From Podarcis raffonei (Eukaryota > Chordata > Lepidosauria > Squamata > Lacertidae), in NCBI RefSeq assembly GCF_027172205.1, contig NC_070614.1:45704501-45768500 (forward strand): a DNA stretch of 64,000 bases. Direction: 5' to 3'. Positions 59,101 through 64,000 of this stretch are shown piece after piece. The notes below the pieces were generated by a model. It saw only the letters and a list, made by a program, of their open reading frames with translations. It was not told where the DNA came from and did not search any database. Each line of letters begins with the position of its first letter. Position 1 is the first letter of the stretch. The position numbers and the translations under genes were made by a program.

Positions 59101-59757
59101 GGACGTATACTCCGAAGAAAGTCTTTAAAGTTGTGAATCTCCTTGAAGTGAATTGCAAAGGAGATAGCACCATGGAACATTCGTATATTAACAGTAAATT
59201 TTTGAAGGCTATATAATATGAAGTCAATTTGGGTAGTTGTAATCCATACTTTTCCTTCACGTGACTTCTTTTGAGGAAATAGTAGCTGAGTTAATTCCAT
59301 TGTGATTAAAGCACCTGATAACCATATAATAAATCTACCTTCTCCATATACAAGAACTGCATTGGCTCTGCTGGTTGTGAAAGTTGGTAACCAAATCCTT
59401 GCGTCCTGCAGCATTTCTAGGTTGTTACTGTTATAAATTATATTGAGTTCCACTCTTTCTGTGAATGCTGAACAGATTCCATTCTTGAAAAGCATTGGCT
59501 CAATTGTCTGTAAGAAACGTTCCCCAGCTTCATTAGCTGGAGTGATGAGCCCAACCCATTTCCATCTAAAATGCAGAAGTAACTGGATAATTCCCTGATA
59601 CTGAAGGTCTTCATTGGGGACCATGCGGTAAAAGGAAGGGAACTTGGTTCCATAATTTATGGGTGGTTCAAATGAACCATATGAAATCTGGAAAAGCAAA
59701 GGCCAAACGTTTCCAAGTGGAAACAAGAAATCATGATATCCCAAAATATTTGTATAT

Positions 59758-59799
<42 letters not shown>

Positions 59800-62228
59800 A
59801 ATATATATCCCAAATGTACCAAATTACATAGAAAAACAGATATAATCTTGTTCTTGGTTTCTGTAGATATTTATTGTTATTATTATGGCATCATCCCAGC
59901 TTTATACTTGTACACACTGATAGTCTACAAGTAGAGAGGAGCATTGATCATCATTCATGTTAATATACTAAATGGAAGACTCAACAAAAGTCCAAAGTGG
60001 ACTTTTGCTCTGTAACCTTTATAGTGATTGTAGGGAGCGGCTGATTCTCTATCTATTGATATTTATTTATTATTTATTTATTATTTATTCTTATTTATTA
60101 TTAATGACATCATCACAGCTTCATTCTTGTACATTTTGATTGTAACCAAGAATAGGGGAGCATTTATCATGGGTCATGTTTATATACTAAGTGGATGATT
60201 AAGAAAAACTTCAAGGTGGAAGTGGAGTGAAAGAAATTGTTGATTATGTACTTTTGCTCTATAACCTTTGTAATGTTTGTAGGGTGCCATTGATTCTCTA
60301 TCTACTAAGTACTCTCTCAGGAAGTTTTCCTGGGAAATCCTGAAGAGCTCCATTAGATTGTACAGTGGTACCTCGGGTTAAGTACTTAATTCGTTCTGGA
60401 GGTCCGTTCTTAACCTGAAACATTTCTTAACCTGAAGTACCACTTTGGCTAATGGGGCCTCCTGCTGCTACCGTGCCGCCGGAGCACAATTTCTGTTCTT
60501 ATCCTGAAGCAAAGTTCTTAATCTGAAGCACTATTTCTGGGTTAGCGGAGTCTGTAACCTGACGCGTATGTAACCCAAGGTACCATTGTATATGCTATTC
60601 TTCTCTGAGCACTATAAACCAAATCATATAAAATATCAGTAAAATATAAAATACTGTACCAACACTATTTAAAGTGACTAAAGTGAAATACAACAATGAA
60701 GCACAATGCTGACACCACCATATAACGCTCTGAAGTGACAAATGCCAGAACAATAGCAAGAAAACAGTGTTTTCAATTAGCCTCTGAAAGTGAACAATGT
60801 TGAGTAACATCATACTTTGGGAAAGGACTATCTTGATTTTTAAGGGAAGGAATATTTTTAGTTAATGTGTTCTCTGCTATTTTTGCCTATGAATCCAATG
60901 CCAATGTCATATATTCAGTAGCTCACAGGAAGCCAGTGCAGTGCTCTCAGGATTGATGTATATGAACCCATCTAGGTGTCTCATTTACAAACCTGGCAGC
61001 TTTAGCGAAACCTATTACATCTATTAAACAGAAACGGTCCCTTCTTACACACATTGTTGGATATGCATATTATGGCCCTTTTACTTTGTCCATTTTACAA
61101 CTCCATATTTGTGAATCAGTAGATTCCTAATGCAAGGAAAGCATGACATCTCTGTTTTTCAAAATCCATATTCTACCTGTGGCATCTTGAAAAGACCTAA
61201 GATGTTTGCCATGCACCAGGAGGTATCAGAGCTGAGTCCCCCAATGACTCCTATGACATTTTTCTGGATGCCACACCTGTAGTTGGGAACAAAGTGACGT
61301 GATTTAAAGAGCAGGTCCAGAGTGTTTCGGTAGGTCATCTTTGAATCATAATAGCTATCATAGATGTGGAAGCCGAGAGAGACATTGGGCAACATCCTGG
61401 GATTCTCGTTGATCTCATCAACAGCAAACACCAAGGCCAGGATTTGCTGGTAGAACTTTGTCAACACCCTGCAAATGAAGGGAGGTTTTGTTTGATGGGA
61501 AAATTAAACAGTGCACAGAATCTAGATAGGAGAGATTCACCTGCCTCCTGATAAGGAGAGGATGAAGCCAGCAAAGTTTATTTACTCATTTGTGCAATCT
61601 GAGAATACTGTGTAATTCAAAAAGCTGTTGCATATTTCTTTATATCTTCAGCAACCCATATTTGTTTTCGCCACCTTGAAAATTTGGGTATTATCAAAAA
61701 AGTTCAGTACCAGACTACTTGGCTATATGCTTTTCCTAATTTTTATGCCATCTCTTTTCTCTTTCTCCTACTCTCTTTTCTATTTCTCTTTAAACAATTA
61801 GACTCAAAAGAGCTTATTGTTCATTGACAGTATGCACATAGCCTATACGTACAGAGATTTCTAATAAAATCTCTCCTCACATTTAAAAATTAAAGTTCTA
61901 AAGCAACCCCCCTTCATATCAATCAAAGTTATTTTTTGTCCCATTAAGCATATATGGAATAATTAAAATAATATCAATTAACGGTTACTTACAGTGGGGC
62001 ATCAATGAAGTCCTGGGAAGGGTGTTTCTTGAAGGAAACCTTGCGGACTATGTAATAAATATGAGATGCCATTGCACCAATGACCAGGTCTCCTGGCTCA
62101 TACCACTCGTGTGGAACATGAACAGGATGATTTGTTGCGCATTGAGAGCTTTGTCCTTGGGACACTATATTGGGGAGCAGCAGAAGCAGCAGGAGCAACA
62201 TCCTGATGGCAAATTCCCTTGTGTGCAT
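55219..62228 (-). CDS. V2R-3: type 2 vomeronasal receptor, six exons, 888 aa
   Basis: Class C GPCR, right-hand copy. Exons on the minus strand: 62228-61993, 61468-61177, 59687-58806, 58075-57848, 56630-56504, 56120-55219 (236, 292, 882, 228, 127, 902 bp; total 2667, frame and GT/AG kept). Start [20 protein letters not shown]. The ligand domain is closer to V2R-2 than to V2R-1 in places ([15 protein letters not shown]). Linker exon 5 is the most changed of the three ([16 protein letters not shown]), yet all cysteines remain. 7TM ends [13 protein letters not shown]. Intron 2 carries a Tigger-like MITE and a duplicated segment; intron 2 also has a (CA)n tract next to exon 3. It looks functional. 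Confidence 0.93.
56504..56630 (-). CDS. V2R-3 exon 5 (cysteine-rich linker)
   Basis: 127 bp: [35 protein letters not shown]. Donor is GTTAGA, a different second intron base pair context from GTGGAC in units 1 and 2, but still GT. Confidence 0.88.
56870..57420 (+). repeat. Old LINE fragment in V2R-3 intron 4
   Basis: Counterpart of 37100-37640 and 46905-47450, slightly more decayed. Confidence 0.45.
57848..58075 (-). CDS. V2R-3 exon 4
   Basis: 228 bp: [18 protein letters not shown] to IKWHRDFTQ, phase 0. Donor GTATGG. Confidence 0.9.
58195..58640. repeat. Unidentified G/A-rich tract in V2R-3 intron 3
   Basis: Counterpart of 38640-39180; the first half is missing (starts GGAGGAGGGAGAAAAGCAG). 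Confidence 0.45.
58806..59687 (-). CDS. V2R-3 exon 3 (ligand domain)
   Basis: 882 bp, open: [20 protein letters not shown] to [10 protein letters not shown]. Acceptor TTTTCCAG. Upstream in-frame (VC)n comes from the (CA)n repeat and is not coding. Confidence 0.93.
59760..59797 (+). repeat. (CA)n microsatellite
   Basis: About 19 units, 70 bp from the exon 3 acceptor of V2R-3. Unit 2 has about eight units at 50209 and unit 1 almost none. Confidence 0.95.
59865..60310 (+). repeat. Segment present twice in V2R-3 intron 2
   Basis: 59865-60050 resembles the single segment of V2R-2 intron 2 (near 50295-50470). 60105-60310 resembles that of V2R-1 (near 40455-40670). A TTATTTA-rich stretch separates them. 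Confidence 0.65.
60363..60588 (-). mobile_element. Tigger-like MITE in V2R-3 intron 2
   Basis: 226 bp with the same family ends and interior as 36777-37018, in the opposite direction, flanked by TA (60361-60362, 60589-60590). Units 1 and 2 have no insertion at the same place (TTAGACTGCATATGTTATT near 40700). Confidence 0.88.
61177..61468 (-). CDS. V2R-3 exon 2
   Basis: 292 bp, almost the same as in V2R-2. Acceptor TTTGCAG, donor CACAG followed by GTAGAA. Confidence 0.92.
61993..62228 (-). CDS. V2R-3 exon 1 (signal peptide, start of ligand domain)
   Basis: 236 bp: [10 protein letters not shown], leucine run, then [20 protein letters not shown]. Split codon CT before donor GTAAGT. Confidence 0.88.
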
Positions 62229-64000
62229 GGACTCCCCTGCTTCTCTCGACAGTATTATTCCTCTCCTCCACCTGATCTGAACAAGACAAATTGGGTGGCA
62301 GCTGACTCTGTCAATTTGGTACTTTAAAGGACATGTATCCACCTTATTGTTAGCTTGAAGATTGTCACAACAGAATGCCTTGGATACCAAATAAGATGTA
62401 GTGGTTTGATATGAAAGAGGGAAACTGATAACTGATAAGTAACAGAGCCCTGCCTAGTCGTCTATGGAGCACAGAGGAGCTTATAATCATTTCAGGATTG
62501 CTTGTTGATTCTTTTTCCCCACTGTGACATCTGGAGGTTCAGTCAGGTAGATTGATTATTGTAATTTTAGTAATGATAGGGGAGAGAATCAGTTGTGCAG
62601 TGTTTTTGGATTCTATGGCGCATCAGCAGTAGGGGAACTGCCAAAATATTACTATTATTATTTTTTAAATAGATATTTTTATTGATTTCTCAATATTGTT
62701 CCATTAGCGACCTCATTATAACAATACCAGTTTTATCTAATTAATGCAATTATGAATGCCAATTATGCAAATGTCAATTATATGATTTAATTAAACGTTT
62801 CCACTTGTATGCTAGATTTGATGGCTTCATTCTTCTTCATTATTTCTGTGTTCCACTATGTTAATAACTTCCATTGCATTCCATGCACATATAGCAATCT
62901 GTTAGATAACAGCTACAGTCTTCTGTTTTCTATTTGTGTTGGTATATTAGGTAATTTATAAAGTTTGAAGTGAGGAACTCTAAGTGTAATACTTATTCTT
63001 TCCTGCGTGTGACAATTTCCCCCCCATGATGTTTTCCCGTCCATATATGGTGCTGGATCCTTCATTCCTGCAACTGTTGATGGTTCACATCATGGCCTGT
63101 GGTAAGCAGTTATTCCACAGGTTCCAAAAGTCACTGCATCACTTTGTCCTGTGATTTGGCTTCCAGTAAAGAAGCAGTGTTCACCATTTTTTCCAGCCTA
63201 GGAGGAACGGTCTGAATCTAGACTGCAGATAATAATAATAATATAATAAAATTTTATTTATATCCCGCCGAAGCTGGGCTCAGAGCGGCTAATAACAGTA
63301 AAAGTAACACAGTTTACATAAAATCACAAGCTATTAATTGAAATACGTTCTAAAATCAATTCATAATCAAATTAATGGCAACCATTGCACTAGAGTTCTA
63401 TGAGGATTACCAAAGGAGGGGGTCAGACTGTGCCTTGGCCAAAGGCCTGGTGGAATAGCTCTGTCTTGCAGGCCCTGCGGAAAGACGTCAAGTCCCGCAT
63501 GGCCCTAGTCTCTTGTGACAGAGCCTTCCACCACATCAAGGCCACAGCCGAAAAAGCTCTGGCTCTGCTTGAGGCCAGCCTAACTTCCCTGCAGTCCGGC
63601 ACCTCCAAGATGTTTCTGTTTGAAGACCGTAAGGTCATTCATGGGATATACCAGGAGAGGCGGTCCCGTAGGTACGAGGGTCCTAGGCTGTACAGGGTTA
63701 TAAATGTTAAAACCAGCACCTTAAACCTGATCCTGTACTCCACCGGGAGCCAGTGCAGCTGGTATAGCTCCAGGTGAATGTGATCCTGATAGTTAATCCA
63801 AAAGCATCTATTGCCGTAGCTGGTAGACAGGAAGCTGGACCTGCCAATGTAATTATTTTTGTAACATCACAAAATCATAGGCAAGGAATGAACCTACAAG
63901 GTCAGCAGGATATCTAGAGTTGAGCTGGTCCCATCCTTTCCCCGCTTCCTATTTTGTTAGTATTGTGGGATCCTTCAGTCTCCCACCTATGTAAGACTGA
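62229..64000 (-). other. 5' flank of V2R-3 to window edge
   Basis: It aligns with the upstream parts of units 1 and 2 (42322-43540 and 52180-53390), interrupted by the LINE at 63229-63787. The array may continue to the right of the window. Confidence 0.55.
63229..63787 (-). mobile_element. CR1/L2-group LINE 3' end in V2R-3 flank only
   Basis: The minus-strand frame encodes LRSSNRNILEVPDCREVRLA and RRACKTELFHQAFGQGTV; the tail is (AATAAT)n. GATA lies on both sides, and units 1 and 2 read straight through (GCAGATAGTTAATCC near 43306), so the insertion is unit-specific. Different subfamily from the 16792 LINE. Confidence 0.75.

Noticed and set aside
59688-59822. V2R-3 exon 3 extended through a (VC)n stretch
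   Set aside because: It is translation of the (CA)n repeat; the conserved acceptor AG lies at 59688-59689.

Overview
This is nuclear DNA from a squamate reptile, most likely a lizard (inference; no species call is possible). The pointers are full-length Sauria-type tRNA SINEs with target-site duplications, a BovB (RTE) LINE, several CR1 and L2-like LINE 3' ends, pogo/Tigger-like and hAT non-autonomous DNA transposons, and two chemoreceptor families that are expanded in squamates. No bacterial, viral or CRISPR feature was seen.

Left part (1-32.4 kb): a class II olfactory receptor (OR) cluster. There are seven OR reading frames, all resembling OR family 10: a C-terminal fragment cut by the window edge (1-330, +), a divergent one (5537-6475, -), a paralogous pair on opposite strands (11416-12342, + and 27859-28785, -), and a trio of close relatives on the minus strand (18215-19159, 24858-25817, 31424-32383). 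Each member of the trio carries a related 5' flank, so flank and gene were copied together. Six frames are open over the whole seven-helix domain. The 5537-6475 gene lacks an in-frame start next to its coding exon and has a SINE upstream and a hAT element at its stop codon. The space between ORs is mostly transposon debris, often nested.

Right part (34.8-64 kb): three head-to-tail type 2 vomeronasal receptors (V2R), all on the minus strand, in units of about 10 kb. Every gene can be modelled with six coding exons of 236, 292, 876-885, 228, 127 and 902 bp. Splice sites and phases agree and all frames are open, giving 889, 886 and 888 residues. Each has a signal peptide, a Venus-flytrap ligand domain, a nine-cysteine linker and a seven-helix class C domain. 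The 7TM exon and exon 2 are almost the same in the three copies, whereas exon 3 (ligand domain) has diverged. Shared old repeats in introns 3 and 4 predate the duplications. Insertions present in only one unit (two Tigger-like MITEs, an L2 3' end, a solo LTR, a LINE 3' end) have empty sites in the sister units.

Functionally the window is a chemosensory receptor block: ORs for the main olfactory epithelium and V2Rs for the vomeronasal organ, with the family boundary at about 32.4-34.8 kb. I found no convincing new kind of biological system. The most interesting material is the recent evolutionary history written in the duplicated units and insertion sites.
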